Source: DASUSH01 sp963785155 (GTDB lineage: Bacteria > Actinomycetota > Thermoleophilia > Solirubrobacterales > 70-9). Taken from it: 64,000 bases of DNA. The stretch is from assembly GCA_963785155.1 (NCBI GenBank), contig CAWAUB010000001.1, positions 62,001 to 126,000 of the forward strand. The letters are read 5' to 3'. The first letter of the stretch is position 1. Each line of letters starts with the position of its first letter. This document shows positions 27,970-37,033 of this stretch, one piece after another. The translations under genes were made by a program, and so were the position numbers. A model generated the notes under the pieces. The model searched no databases, was not told the origin of the DNA, and was given only the letters and a program-made list of their open reading frames with translations.

Positions 27970-28649
27970 ATGAGCCTCGTCAAGCGGATCGTCCTCGTCG
28001 CCGCGATCGCGGCACTCGCCGTGGTGCCGCTGCGCGCGTTCGGCGTGGTGGGCGGCGACCCCTCGGGCCTTGCGGTCAGCGCCTCCCTCGGCGGCTGCAG
28101 CGTCGCCGGCAACGGGATCGTCTGCGAGATCCAGGCGAGCTTCGGCGGCGTCGAGGACGCCGACTACTACACGGCGAGCGTCACCCGCGCCGACGGCAGC
28201 GTCCAGGACGTGGGCCAGGTCGGCAGCGGCGAGGGCGGCGGCAGCGCCTCGATCCTCGTCCCCTACGTCGGCGCCGGCAACTACTCGGTCACGGTCACGG
28301 CCTACGGCACGCCCGGACGACGAGGACGAGAAGCCCGAGGTCCTCGAGCGCGACCGCGCGGACGCCGACCGGGAGGCGCGACACGAGGGCGAGGTCACGG
28401 CCGAGCCGGCCGACGAGGAAACCACTGATCCCGCCGCAGGCGATGCGCAGGGGGACGATGCTCCAGCCGACCCGGGAGCCACCAACGTCACCCCGGTCGA
28501 GCCCGCGCCGGAGCCTCCGCCCGAATGCACGGCCGAAGCCGAGGTCCCCGCGGAGGCGCCGGTGGACAGGCGAGACGGAGCCGGAGGCGCCCCCGCCGCC
28601 GGCCGGGGCAAGCCCGTGCTCGTCGCAGGGCTACTCGCCTGCGGGCTGA
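27970..28649 (+). CDS. Secreted protein of unknown function (frameshifted)
   Basis: ATG 27970. A signal peptide (about 1-25) precedes a small beta-rich domain with two Cys (GGCSVAGNGIVCEIQ) and the ending YVGAGNYSVTVTAYGTP. After that comes a Glu/Asp/Pro-rich low-complexity tail (EVTAEPADEETTDPAAGD). Two shifts are likely: one extra G at 28315-28316 (gives YGTPDDEDEKPE) and one extra base near 28567 (gives VDGETEPEAPPPPAG). The stop at 28647 is convergent with the lipoprotein gene, overlapping by 19 bases. No family recognised. Confidence 0.5.
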
Positions 28650-29241
28650 ACGACCTGGCCGCCCGAGATCGCCTGGATCGTCTTGCCGTCTAGGGCGAAG
28701 GTGAGGGCCGGCGATTCGGTCGTGCCCGGCTTCACGGACGAGAGGACCAGGGCGTTGATCCCAAGTGGGCTCCCGGTGAGGGCGTCGCCGTAGCGCTTCT
28801 CGAGTTGCGAGAGGGGATCGCCGACCCTGATCCCGTCGTCGGTGACCAACTCGGTCGTGTAGGCGTCGTAGGCGGCGAACTCGTCGGTCTTCGTGTCGAA
28901 CTTGATCGTCACGTCGCCGTCGGAGAAGCGGTAGACCCAGTTCACCTGCGGCGCCTCGCCACTCGCGCTGAAGTCGACCTCCTCCTTCATGATCGGCTCG
29001 CCGAAGGCCGAGGTCACCTCGTCCTCGCTCGCTCCGATCGGCACGAGGCCGATCCCGTCCGCATCGAGCGTTCCGGTTGGGCCGCCCTCCGCCCCCTCCC
29101 CCGGATCGTGCGCCGTCGAGCTCGTCGATGGGGTCGAGCTCGTGGTGGAGACGGCCGTGGTCGGTCTCGTCGTCGCCGCCGCATCCGGCAGGCCGCGACG
29201 GTGATCGCCAGGATCGCGAAGAGGGCTGGGAACGGCCGCAC
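28631..29241 (-). CDS. Predicted lipoprotein (frameshifted near N-terminus)
   Basis: GTG at 29241 starts a lipoprotein signal (FPALFAILAITVAAC; Cys about residue 18). The frame shifts right after the Cys (about 29190) and again near 29085. Read across, the mature protein has an acidic linker (DPIDELDG), then IGASEDEVTSAFGEP, VYRFSDGDVTIKFD and QLEKRYGDALTG. The repeated 'xxxD-x-V-x-x-x-F/Y-G' pattern (EVTSAFGEP, QLEKRYGDA) looks like SmpA/OmlA-type or BLIP-like small-lipoprotein units. Function unknown. Confidence 0.5.
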
Positions 29242-29266
29242 GGGCCAGATACTAAGCTGGCTCAGG

Positions 29267-30754
29267 ATGGCCACGCCGACCGCCGAATCGCTCTCCCCCG
29301 CCGCCCGCGAGTTCCTCGACCGGGGCCCGGCGCGCCACCACATCGGCGGCGAGCCCAGCGAGTCGGCCGGCGGCGCAAGCTTCGAGACGCTCGACCCGGC
29401 AACCGGGGACGTCATCGTCGAGGTCCACCACGGCGGGCCGGAGGACGTCGACCGCGCGGTCGCCGCGGCGCGGGCGGCCTTCGAGGGCAAGTGGTCGACC
29501 CTCAACGCAGCGAAGCGCTCCGGCCTGATCTACGGCCTCGCCGACCTGCTCAAGGCGAACCTCGCCGAGCTGGCGGAGCTGGAGTCGCTCGACAACGGCA
29601 AGCCGCTCAAGATGGCCCAGGGTGACGTCGCCGCGGCGGTCAACCACCTCCGCTACTACGCGGGTTGGCCGACGAAGATCGAGGGCGAGACGATCCCGGT
29701 GTCCGCCCGCGACGTGCTCTGTTACACCCGCAAGGAGCCGGTCGGCGTCTGCGGCCAGATCATCCCCTGGAACTTCCCGCTGCTGATGGCGATCTGGAAG
29801 CTGGCGCCCGTGCTGGCAACCGGATGCACCACGGTGCTGAAGCCCGCCGAGCAGACGCCGCTTACCGCCCTTCGCCTTGGCGAGCTGGCGCTCGAGGCCG
29901 GCTTCCCCGAGGGCGTCGTCAACGTCGTCGCCGGCGACGGGACGACCGGCGCCGCGCTCGTCGAGCACCCCGACGTCGACAAGATCGCCTTCACCGGCTC
30001 GACCGCCGTGGGCCGCGAGATCGGCGCCAAGTGCGGCGAGTCGCTGAAGCGGCTGACGCTGGAGCTCGGCGGCAAGAGCCCGAACGTGATCCTTCCCGAC
30101 GCCGACCTCGAGGCCGCGATCAAGGGCGCCTACCAGGCGATCTACTTCAACTCGGGCCAGGTCTGCAACGCCGGCTCGCGCCTGTTCGTCCACTCATCCC
30201 AATTCGACGAGGTGATGAGCGGGCTGGCCGAAGCGGCCGGCGAGGCGAAGCTCGGGCCGGGACTCGACCCGGAGACCGAGCTGGGCCCGGTCGTCTCGGA
30301 GGAGCAGCTCGACCGCGTGCTCGGCTACATCGACGCCGGCCGGGAGGCGGGCGCCGAGGTGCTCGCCGGCGGCGGTCGGGCCGAGAACGGCGGCGATGGC
30401 TACTTCGTCGAGCCGACGCTGTTCTCCGGGGTCGAGGACGAGATGTCCATCGCCCGCGAGGAGATCTTCGGCCCCGTCCTGGTCGCGATGCCCTACGACG
30501 AGCTCGACGAGGTCGCCGCGCGCGCGAACGCGACCGAGTACGGACTGGCGGCCGGAGTCTGGACCCGGGACATCTCGAAGGCGCACAAGCTGGCCGCGAA
30601 GCTCCGCGCCGGCAACGTCTACATCAATACCTGGGGCGGCGGCGATCCGGCTGCCCCGTTCGGCGGCTACAAGTCGTCGGGCATCGGGCGCGAGAAGGGC
30701 CACGCCAACCTCGACGCCTATCTCGAGATCAAGACGGTCTGGACCCAGCTCTAG
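29267..30754 (+). CDS. Aldehyde dehydrogenase (NAD(P)+-dependent)
   Basis: 495 residues from ATG 29267, chosen because it gives the normal family length and N-terminus; the frame is open further upstream only as shadow. Motifs in order: IIPWNFPLLMA (active-site Asn), LKPAEQTPLTAL (coenzyme Lys), FTGSTAVGREIG (Rossmann glycine motif), LELGGKSPN (catalytic Glu) and NSGQVCNAGSRLFV (nucleophile Cys). EEIFGPVL and SSGIGREKG are also present. Oxidises an aldehyde to the acid. The substrate is not determinable, though the arrangement resembles betaine/phenylacetaldehyde-type dehydrogenases. Followed after 2 bases by the reductase gene. Confidence 0.9.
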   Translation: MATPTAESLSPAAREFLDRGPARHHIGGEPSESAGGASFETLDPATGDVIVEVHHGGPEDVDRAVAAARAAFEGKWSTLNAAKRSGLIYGLADLLKANLAELAELESLDNGKPLKMAQGDVAAAVNHLRYYAGWPTKIEGETIPVSARDVLCYTRKEPVGVCGQIIPWNFPLLMAIWKLAPVLATGCTTVLKPAEQTPLTALRLGELALEAGFPEGVVNVVAGDGTTGAALVEHPDVDKIAFTGSTAVGREIGAKCGESLKRLTLELGGKSPNVILPDADLEAAIKGAYQAIYFNSGQVCNAGSRLFVHSSQFDEVMSGLAEAAGEAKLGPGLDPETELGPVVSEEQLDRVLGYIDAGREAGAEVLAGGGRAENGGDGYFVEPTLFSGVEDEMSIAREEIFGPVLVAMPYDELDEVAARANATEYGLAAGVWTRDISKAHKLAAKLRAGNVYINTWGGGDPAAPFGGYKSSGIGREKGHANLDAYLEIKTVWTQL

Positions 30755-30756
30755 TC

Positions 30757-31413
30757 GTGGCCCGCTACGGCGTCCTCGGCACCGGGACCGTCGGCCAGAC
30801 GATCGCCACAAAGCTGGTTGAGCTCGGCCACGAGGTGATGCTGGGCTCGCGCGCGGCGGGCGGCGAGAAGGCATCCGCGTGGGCCGCCGAGGCCGGCGGG
30901 TCCGCCTCCGAGGGGGCGTTCGCCGACGCCGCCGAGTTCGGCGAGACGGTCGTGAACGCCACCGCCGGAACAGCTTCCCTGGCCGCGCTCGAACTGGCCG
31001 GCGCGGCCAACCTCGCCGGGAAGGTCCTGATCGACGTCGCGAACCCGCTCGATTTCTCGCAGGGGATGCCGCCCACTCTGACCTTCGTCAACGACACCAG
31101 CCTGGGCGAGGAGATCCAGACGGCCGTTCCGGAGGCGCGCGTCGTGAAGACGCTCAACACGGTGAACGCCGCGGTCATGGTCTCGCCGGGCGACCTCGCC
31201 GAGCCGACCGACATCTTCGTCGCCGGCAATGACGAGGCGGCGAAGGCCGAGGTGGCCGAGCTACTTGCGAGCTTCGGCTGGGAGCCGGGCCGAATCCGCG
31301 ACCTCGGCGAGATCTCCGCCGCCCGCGGGATGGAGATGTACCTGCCCCTCTGGGTCCGGCTGATGGGCCCACTCGGCGGGCCAGGCTTCAACGCCCGCAT
31401 CGTCGGAATGTGA
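30757..31413 (+). CDS. NADPH-dependent F420 reductase-like protein
   Basis: 218 residues from GTG 30757. The N-terminal Rossmann motif is YGVLGTGTVGQTIATKL followed by HEVMLGSRA, where the Ser-Arg after the second strand favours NADP. Then ETVVNATAGTASL, LIDVANPLDF and VVKTLNTVNAAVM follow the F420-oxidoreductase (Fno-like) and NADP_F420 domain pattern. Many members of this group are annotated as F420 reductases without proof, and hydride transfer between NADP and F420 or another acceptor is inferred. Its gene starts 2 bases after the aldehyde dehydrogenase stop, so the two are probably co-expressed. Confidence 0.75.
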   Translation: MARYGVLGTGTVGQTIATKLVELGHEVMLGSRAAGGEKASAWAAEAGGSASEGAFADAAEFGETVVNATAGTASLAALELAGAANLAGKVLIDVANPLDFSQGMPPTLTFVNDTSLGEEIQTAVPEARVVKTLNTVNAAVMVSPGDLAEPTDIFVAGNDEAAKAEVAELLASFGWEPGRIRDLGEISAARGMEMYLPLWVRLMGPLGGPGFNARIVGM

Positions 31414-31421
31414 GCTTCCCG

Positions 31422-31441
31422 TGAGGGGCCTGGCCCCTTAA
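31422..31441. repeat. Palindromic element, family alpha, copy 1
   Basis: tgaggggcctggccccttaa, with perfect 7-bp arms (aggggcc and ggcccct) around one T. Sits in the short gap between the reductase and the thiamine-binding protein genes. Same core as copies at 34365, 49576 and 59775. Confidence 0.6.
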
Positions 31442-31446
31442 TAATC

Positions 31447-31749
31447 GTGGCCACCGCCGACCTCACCGTGATCGGGCTCGGGCGCAACGATGCGAGCGCA
31501 GGCGAGTACATCGCCGAGATCCAGCGGCGCCTGGCGAAGCAGGACCGGGTCGGCTATCGACTGCACGCGATGGGCACCTCGCTCGAGGGATCGGTCGAGG
31601 ACATCCTCGCGATCGTCGGCGAGCTGCATTCGGTGCCGCTCGAGATGGGGCTGCCGCGCGCCTACTCGGTGCTGAAGCTCGACGAGCGCCGCGACCGGCC
31701 CGAGCAGACGCTCGACGACAAGGTGCGCTCGGTCGAGGAGCGGCTCTGA
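31447..31749 (+). CDS. MTH1187/YkoF-type thiamine-binding protein (UPF0045)
   Basis: 100 residues from GTG 31447, the usual size of this family. Conserved features: ADLTVIGLGRNDASAGEYIAE at the N-terminus, YRLHAMGTSLEGSVEDIL in the middle and a C-terminal acidic helix. Structures of family members form ferredoxin-like tetramers, and some bind thiamine or its derivatives. The role may be thiamine handling. Stop overlaps the start of the MFS gene (CTGA). Confidence 0.8.
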   Translation: MATADLTVIGLGRNDASAGEYIAEIQRRLAKQDRVGYRLHAMGTSLEGSVEDILAIVGELHSVPLEMGLPRAYSVLKLDERRDRPEQTLDDKVRSVEERL

Positions 31750-33083
31750 AGCGCATCAGCTTCCGGGAGTTCGCCTGGGCGCTGACCGTCGGGGTCGTAC
31801 TCGCCGACTCGTCGATCGTCACGCTGGCCCTGCCGGAGATCCTCGTCGACTTCGACGCGACGGTCTTCGGCGTCTCCTTCGTTCTCACCGCGTTCAACTT
31901 CGTCTTCGCGCTCGCCCTGCTCCCGGCGGCGCTGCTGGCACGGCGGGTGCCGGGTCCGACCTGGGCGACCGGGGTCGTCGTCTTCGCGCTCGCTTCGGCC
32001 GCCTGCGCCGTGGCGGAGACCGGCGCCTTCCTCATCGGGGCACGCTGCATTCAGGCGCTCGGCGGCGCGGCCGCGGTCGCGGCGGCGATCGAGCTGCTCG
32101 CGCGCTCTCGCGGGAGCCACCAGGCCGCGTCCCCCCTCTGGGGCACCGCGGGGCTCGCCGGACTCGCCCTCGGGCCCGCGATCGGCGGCGTGCTGACGGA
32201 GCTCATCTCCTGGGAATCGATCTTCTACGTGCAGATCCCGCTGATCGCTCTCGTCCCGTTCGCGCTTCGCTCCAAGGGGGAGGCGGAGCAAGGCGCCGGA
32301 GGACGGATCGCTCCGCAGCCGGAAATGGCCCTCGCGCTGCTGTCGGCAGGGCTCACCGGAGCGATCTTCCTGCTCGTCGTGATGCTCACCGAGGGCTGGC
32401 GCTACTCGCCACTCGAGGCCGCCGCTGTGGTCACGGCGATGCCATTGGCGACGGTGATCGTCGGTCGCTTCGTGACCCGGCTCGGGTCCGGGCGGACGAT
32501 CCTCGCCGCCGGTGCGATCGCGATGGCCGCCGGCCTCGCTGCGCTCGGCCTCCTCCCTGGGGCGGAATGGTGGTGGGTTCTCCCGCCTCAGATCCTCGTC
32601 GGTGCCGGGATCGCGCTCTCGCTGCCGGGCCTCACGGACCGCGCCCTCGGTGGCCGCGATCCGGTCGGCCGGCGCGCCTCCGGGACGATCGCGGCCCGGC
32701 ACGCCGGCGTGGTCGCGGGGATCGTGCTGCTCACCCCGGTCTTCACGGCGCAGCTCAACGTCGAGTACGAGGATGTCCAGCGCTCGGGGACGGCCCTCCT
32801 GCTCGACGCGCCGCTCTCGACATCGACCAAGGTCGCGCTGGGCGAGGAGATCGCAGCCGACGTCGCCGCCGCTGACGGCGACCTGCCGAGCCTCGCGCCG
32901 GCGTTCGCAGCGATCACCCCCGCCGATCCGGCCGAGGACGCCACGCTCGCCGAGCTCGAGCTGGACCTCGAGGACGAGATCGACGCCGCCGCGACGCACG
33001 CATTCAGCCCGGCGTTCCTCGTCGCGGGCCTGATCGCCCTGATGTCGCTGATCCCGATCGCGTTCGCGGGAGGCCGGCGGTGA
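31746..33083 (+). CDS. MFS transporter (possible CTG start)
   Basis: About 445 residues. The first helix (FAWALTVGVVLADSSIVTLAL) is encoded directly after the previous stop, and its DSSIVTLALPEI matches the EmrB/QacA-type helix 1. No ATG, GTG or TTG occurs in frame before the GTG at 31947, which would delete two helices. CTG 31746, overlapping the upstream TGA as CTGA, with gaggag 5 bases before it, is the best start. About 12 helices follow. The large loop before the last helix is acidic (DLEDEIDAAATH). Substrate unknown. The next gene overlaps its stop (GTGA). Confidence 0.72.
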   Translation: MKRISFREFAWALTVGVVLADSSIVTLALPEILVDFDATVFGVSFVLTAFNFVFALALLPAALLARRVPGPTWATGVVVFALASAACAVAETGAFLIGARCIQALGGAAAVAAAIELLARSRGSHQAASPLWGTAGLAGLALGPAIGGVLTELISWESIFYVQIPLIALVPFALRSKGEAEQGAGGRIAPQPEMALALLSAGLTGAIFLLVVMLTEGWRYSPLEAAAVVTAMPLATVIVGRFVTRLGSGRTILAAGAIAMAAGLAALGLLPGAEWWWVLPPQILVGAGIALSLPGLTDRALGGRDPVGRRASGTIAARHAGVVAGIVLLTPVFTAQLNVEYEDVQRSGTALLLDAPLSTSTKVALGEEIAADVAAADGDLPSLAPAFAAITPADPAEDATLAELELDLEDEIDAAATHAFSPAFLVAGLIALMSLIPIAFAGGRR

Positions 33084-33604
33084 GAGTCCTCGTCGCCAGC
33101 ATCGCCGCGTCGCTTGCCGTCCTCGGCATCTACCTCGCACTGGGCGGCGCCTCCTACAAGCCCGCCGAGGTGGCGGACCCCTGCGAACCACGCCCGCTCG
33201 TCGCGCCCGAAGGCCTCGACGCCACCCTCCAGCAGATCGCCCTGTCGGCGCTCGACGGAGCCGCCTGCGAGCTCCAGGTCACCCGCGAGGACCTGCTTGC
33301 CGCCCTCGCCGACCCGGCCACTCGGATCACCTTCCTCGACGAGCGCGAGATCTCCGACGAGACGCTCGAGGCCGCGGTCCGCTCCGGCCTCCAGCGGGCC
33401 TACGACGACGCGGTGATGACCGGCACGATCGACGGGCTCGAGGCGTTCCTTCTCGGCGAAGCGATCGAGCTCGCCCCGATCGACCTGGTGGTCGACGTCG
33501 CCCAGTCCGAGACCGGCCAGGAAGCGGCTGCGGCGCTCGAGGACCTCGTCGGCGGCGAGGGCATCGGCGAGACGATCGACGACCTTCAGGGCCTGCTGGA
33601 CTAG
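33080..33604 (+). CDS. Hypothetical exported or membrane-anchored protein
   Basis: 174 residues from GTG 33080 (GTGA overlap with the MFS stop). The N-terminal hydrophobic segment (VLVASIAASLAVLGIYLALGG) is a signal anchor or signal peptide. The rest is acidic and helical (EREISDETLEAAVRSGL, then a C-terminal SETGQEAAAALEDLVGGEG), with two Cys (about 32 and 57). No known family recognised. Coupling to the MFS gene suggests a shared function. Confidence 0.6.
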   Translation: MRVLVASIAASLAVLGIYLALGGASYKPAEVADPCEPRPLVAPEGLDATLQQIALSALDGAACELQVTREDLLAALADPATRITFLDEREISDETLEAAVRSGLQRAYDDAVMTGTIDGLEAFLLGEAIELAPIDLVVDVAQSETGQEAAAALEDLVGGEGIGETIDDLQGLLD

Positions 33605-33608
33605 GGAC

Positions 33609-35212
33609 TCAGGGACGTGGCCCGCGCGCCTTCGGCCCGGCGCCGAGATCGTGGCGGATCAGCTCGTGGGCCCGCTCCGACCAATCGCAGAGAAGGGCAC
33701 GGGTGTCTCGCGGGTCGATGATCTCCTCGACGGAAAAGCGCTCCGCGGTGCGGAACGGCGAGCGGACTGCGTTCAGGCGCGCCTCGATCTCGGCGCGCAG
33801 CGCCACCGGGTCGTCGGCCGCCTCGAGCTCGCGCCGGTATGCCGCCTCGAGGCCGCCCGCGATGGGCAGCGAGCCCCAGTCGCCGGAGGGCCAGGCGTAA
33901 CGAAGGTTGAGCCGCGAGCCGTCACCGTGCCCGGCCCCGGCGACGCCGAAGACCTTGCGGACGAGGATCGAGCACCACGGGACCGAGGCCTGATGCACGG
34001 CATAGAGGGCGCGGGTGCCGCGGCGGATGGTGCCGGCGCGCTCCGCGTCGGTGCCGATCACGAAACCGGGCTGGTCGACGAAGTTCGCCACCGGCAGGTG
34101 GAACTGGTCGCACATGTCGACGAAGCGGCCCAGCTTCTCCGAGGCGTCCGCGGTCAGCCCGCCCCCGTAGTGCTTCGGGTCGGAGGCGAGCACGCCGACC
34201 GGCCGGCCGTCGAGCCGCGCGAGCGCGGTGATCAGCGAGCGGCCAAATCGGTTGCCGATCTCGAAGACCGATCCGTCATCGAGCACCAACTCAAGAATCC
34301 GCCGCATCTCATACGGCTGCCGCGGATCCCGCGGGACGATGTCGATCAGCTCATTGGCGTTTGATGAGGGGCCAGACCCCTTAAGGTGCCATCGATCGGC
34401 GGGGCTTCCCAGACGTTCTGCGGCAGGTAGGAGAGGAAGCGGCGGATCTGGGCGAGGGCGTCGTCCTCGTCGGTCGCGATGTTGTCGACGGCGCCGGCGC
34501 TTGCCTGAGCGCGGGCGCCGCCCAGGGCCTCCTTGTCCGGGGTTTCACCCATCGCCGCGGCGACTACCGGCGGGCCCGCGACGAAGAGCTGGGCGGTGTC
34601 GCGGACGATGACCGAGAAGTGGGAGGCGACGACGCGGGCCGCCCCGAGCCCTGCGACCGGGCCGAGGGCTGCGGCGACGACGGGAACGGTCTCGTGATTG
34701 CGGACGACGATGTCGAAGCCGGGAAGCGGCGGCACGTAGGTGAAGCCCATCGTCTCCAGCGTCTTGACGCTGCCGCCGCCACCGGTGCCGTCGACCAGGC
34801 GGACGAGCGGCAGGCGCAACTCGTTCGCCATCCGCTCGGCGTAGCCGAACTTCTCCCAGATCGCAGCGTCCGCGGCGCCCCCGCGGACGGTGAAGTCGTC
34901 GCCCTGAACGATCGCCCGCCGGCCCTCGATCCGCCCCTGGCCGATGACCACGTTCGCGGGCAGGAAGTCGACCAGCTCGCCGTCCTCGTCATACGTGCCC
35001 TTCCCGGCCAGCGCGCCGGTCTCGTGGAAGGTGCCGTCGTCGAAGAGCCGATCGATCCGCTCGCGGACGGTCAGCCGGCCCGAAGCGCGCTGCCGCTCGA
35101 CCCGCTCCTCCCCGCCCATCCGCTTCGCGAGCTCCTCGCGGCGCCGCAGCTCCTCGAGCTCCGGCTCCCAGCCGCGGGGTTCGGATTCGTCTTCCATCGC
35201 GGCGGCGACCAT
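33609..35212 (-). CDS. Acyl-CoA carboxylase carboxyltransferase subunit (split at a palindromic element)
   Basis: The N-terminal part (35212 to 34346) has RLTVRERIDRLFDDGTFHE, VIGQGRIEGRRAIVQGDDFTVRGGA and AARVVASHFSVIVRD. The C-terminal part (34307 to 33609) has RRILELVLDDGSVFEIG, HLPVANFVDQPGFVIG and VFGVAGAGHG. These are the two halves of a PccB/AccD-type carboxyltransferase, in two frames. The break coincides with a 26-base segment at about 34360-34385 holding family-alpha palindrome copy 2. Deleting exactly these 26 bases restores the frame and joins IDGT to ANELIDIVPRDPRQPYEM, the expected inter-domain region. The N-terminal ORF stops just after the insert. The gene is therefore either inactivated or expressed as two parts. 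Biotin carboxylase and BCCP genes are not nearby. Confidence 0.75.
34365..34384. repeat. Palindromic element, family alpha, copy 2 (inside the carboxyltransferase gene)
   Basis: tgaggggccagaccccttaa. Differs from copy 1 in two central bases. It sits between the two carboxyltransferase domains and breaks the reading frame. Confidence 0.7.
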
Positions 35213-35221
35213 AATTGACGG

Positions 35222-35308
35222 GCCCGGGTAGGCAAACTGGTAAAGCCCGAGGTCTTAAAAACCTCTGCTCCCTCGGGGGCGTTGCGGGTTCGAGTCCCGC
35301 CCCGGGTA
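35222..35308 (+). tRNA. tRNA-Leu (UAA)
   Basis: 87 bases, class II with a long variable arm (TGCTCCCTCGGGGGCG). The anticodon arm is GAGGTCTTAAAAACCTC (anticodon TAA) and the T-arm GCGGGTTCGAGTCCCGC. The acceptor GCCCGGG pairs with CCCGGGT, with the first pair a G-U wobble. CCA is not encoded. Confidence 0.93.
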
Positions 35309-35440
35309 CTGGCCGTCTAAAGAGGCGCTGAAAAAAGGCCGTCCAGGCACCGATCCACTGGTACCTTGGACTGTGTTCTAAGGCTTGAGGGCTCAGGCAA
35401 TCGTGCCTGGTGCGCTCGCCGGAGGAGACGCATCCCAACC

Positions 35441-37021
35441 GTGGAGGCATCCACACTCACCCATGCCGGCCGTCGCGGCCTTTTGGTCCGCAGGTCGCCC
35501 CTCGTCCGCCTTCAGGGCGACGAGAAGCTGATCGCGATGATTCGCGACGGTCAGCCGTGGGCGTTCGAGGCCCTCTGGGATCGCTACCAGACGCGCCTGC
35601 TGGCCTTCTGCCGGCACATGCTTCCCTCCGAGCAGGACGCGGAGGATGTGCTCCAGGACGTCTTCGTCTCCGCCCACAAGGCGATCCTCAAGGACAACCG
35701 CCACATCAAGGTGAAGCCGTGGCTCTACCGGATCGCCCGCAACCGCTGCCTGAACCATCTGCGCCGGCCGGTGCCCGAAGGCTCCGACGAGATGATGGAC
35801 GAGCACCCCCACAACGGCGGCACGACAACCGCCGACACCGTCCAGACCCGCGAGGACCTGCGCGAGGTCCTCGCCGACGTCAAGCACTTGCCAGAGACCC
35901 AGCGGACCGCGCTCCTCCTGCGCGAGGTCGACGCGCTCTCCTACTCCGAGATCGCCGACGGCGATGGACACCACCGTCCCGGCGGTCAAGTCGCTTCTCG
36001 TCCGCGCCCGGATCACCCTCGCCGAGTCGAGCCAGGCCCGCCTGCTCACCTGCGGCGAGGTCCAGCTCGAGCTCGCCGAGGCGGCCGAGGGCCTCGACCA
36101 AGGCCGGCGGCCCGGTCCGCCAGCACGTCAAGTCGTGCGAGCCGTGCAAGGACTTCCGCGACCAGCTTCGCTCGAACTCGAAGGCGCTCGCCGCGCTCTT
36201 CCCCCTCGGGCCGATCGCCCTCTTCAAGGACGCGATCCTCGCCAAGCTCGGCGGCGGCGCCGCATCCGGCGCCGGAGCGGGCAGCGGCGCAGGCGGCGCG
36301 GCCACCGGCGGCGCGGCAGCCGCGGGTGGCGCGGCCAGCGCCGGCGGCGCGGGCGCGGCCGGCGGTGCGATCGGCGGTGCCGCAGCTGCTGGCGGCGGCA
36401 GCGAGTGGACTTACCGGCGGCATCGGCGCTCTCGGCGGCATCGTCGGGACGAAGGCCGTCGCCGGAGTCGCAACCGCGGCCGTCGCCGTCGCCGGCGCGG
36501 TCGAGGTCAAGCGTTACGTCGTCGAGGAGCCGGTGACCGAGCGGGCCACCGCGATCGCCCAGGCTCCCGTCAAGGCCGAGCCGCAGGAGACGCGCGCCGA
36601 GGCAGCCCCGGCCGTCCTGCCGACGAGCGAGCCGACTGTCCCGGCCGCTGACACCGGCGCCGGCGAGAACCTGCCAGCCGCCGACGCAGCCGAGGAGCCG
36701 GCACCCGCCGCCGATGCGGCCGTCCCGGCCGAGGATCCTGCACCGCCGATGGAGCCCGTCGGCGGCGACGCTGCCGACGCCGTGGCCGACGGCCCGGTGA
36801 TCGGGAGCGCGACCGCCCACGAGCGGCCCGCGGATCCCGATAGCGGAGTCGTCAGCTCGACGCCGACCCATGAGGGCCCGGTCACGACCACCCCCGCGCC
36901 GAGCGGCAGCGACCCGTCGCTCGCCCCCGCCCTGCCCGGCGCCGAGCCCGGCGTGCCCGGCGGCGATCGCGCCCCGGTGGCCCCGGTCGAGCCGGCCTCC
37001 CCGCCGCCTCCCGCCGAGTAG
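35441..37021 (+). CDS. ECF-type sigma factor fused to zinc-finger anti-sigma-like domain and membrane tail (frameshifted)
   Basis: GTG 35441 with ggaggaga 12 bases upstream. Sigma-70 region 2: AFEALWDRYQTRLLAFCRHM and EDVLQDVFVSAHKAI. Region 4: LPETQRTALLLREVDALSYSEIA, then TTVPAVKSLLVRAR. Next a zf-HC2/ZAS-like zinc motif (HVKSCEPC, with an earlier Cys in LTCGEVQLEL), a Gly/Ala-rich linker, a membrane segment (TKAVAGVATAAVAVAGAVEV) and a long Pro/Ala/Glu tail. Three shifts, all consistent with one extra base (about 35957, 36098 and 36400), separate these parts. Joined length about 525 residues. A sigma factor tethered to its own anti-sigma-like membrane module is inferred. Confidence 0.72.
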   Translation: MEASTLTHAGRRGLLVRRSPLVRLQGDEKLIAMIRDGQPWAFEALWDRYQTRLLAFCRHMLPSEQDAEDVLQDVFVSAHKAILKDNRHIKVKPWLYRIARNRCLNHLRRPVPEGSDEMMDEHPHNGGTTTADTVQTREDLREVLADVKHLPETQRTALLLREVDALSYSEIADGDGHHRPGGQVASRPRPDHPRRVEPGPPAHLRRGPARARRGGRGPRPRPAARSASTSSRASRARTSATSFARTRRRSPRSSPSGRSPSSRTRSSPSSAAAPHPAPERAAAQAARPPAARQPRVARPAPAARARPAVRSAVPQLLAAAASGLTGGIGALGGIVGTKAVAGVATAAVAVAGAVEVKRYVVEEPVTERATAIAQAPVKAEPQETRAEAAPAVLPTSEPTVPAADTGAGENLPAADAAEEPAPAADAAVPAEDPAPPMEPVGGDAADAVADGPVIGSATAHERPADPDSGVVSSTPTHEGPVTTTPAPSGSDPSLAPALPGAEPGVPGGDRAPVAPVEPASPPPPAE

Positions 37022-37033
37022 CGACCCTCTCGC

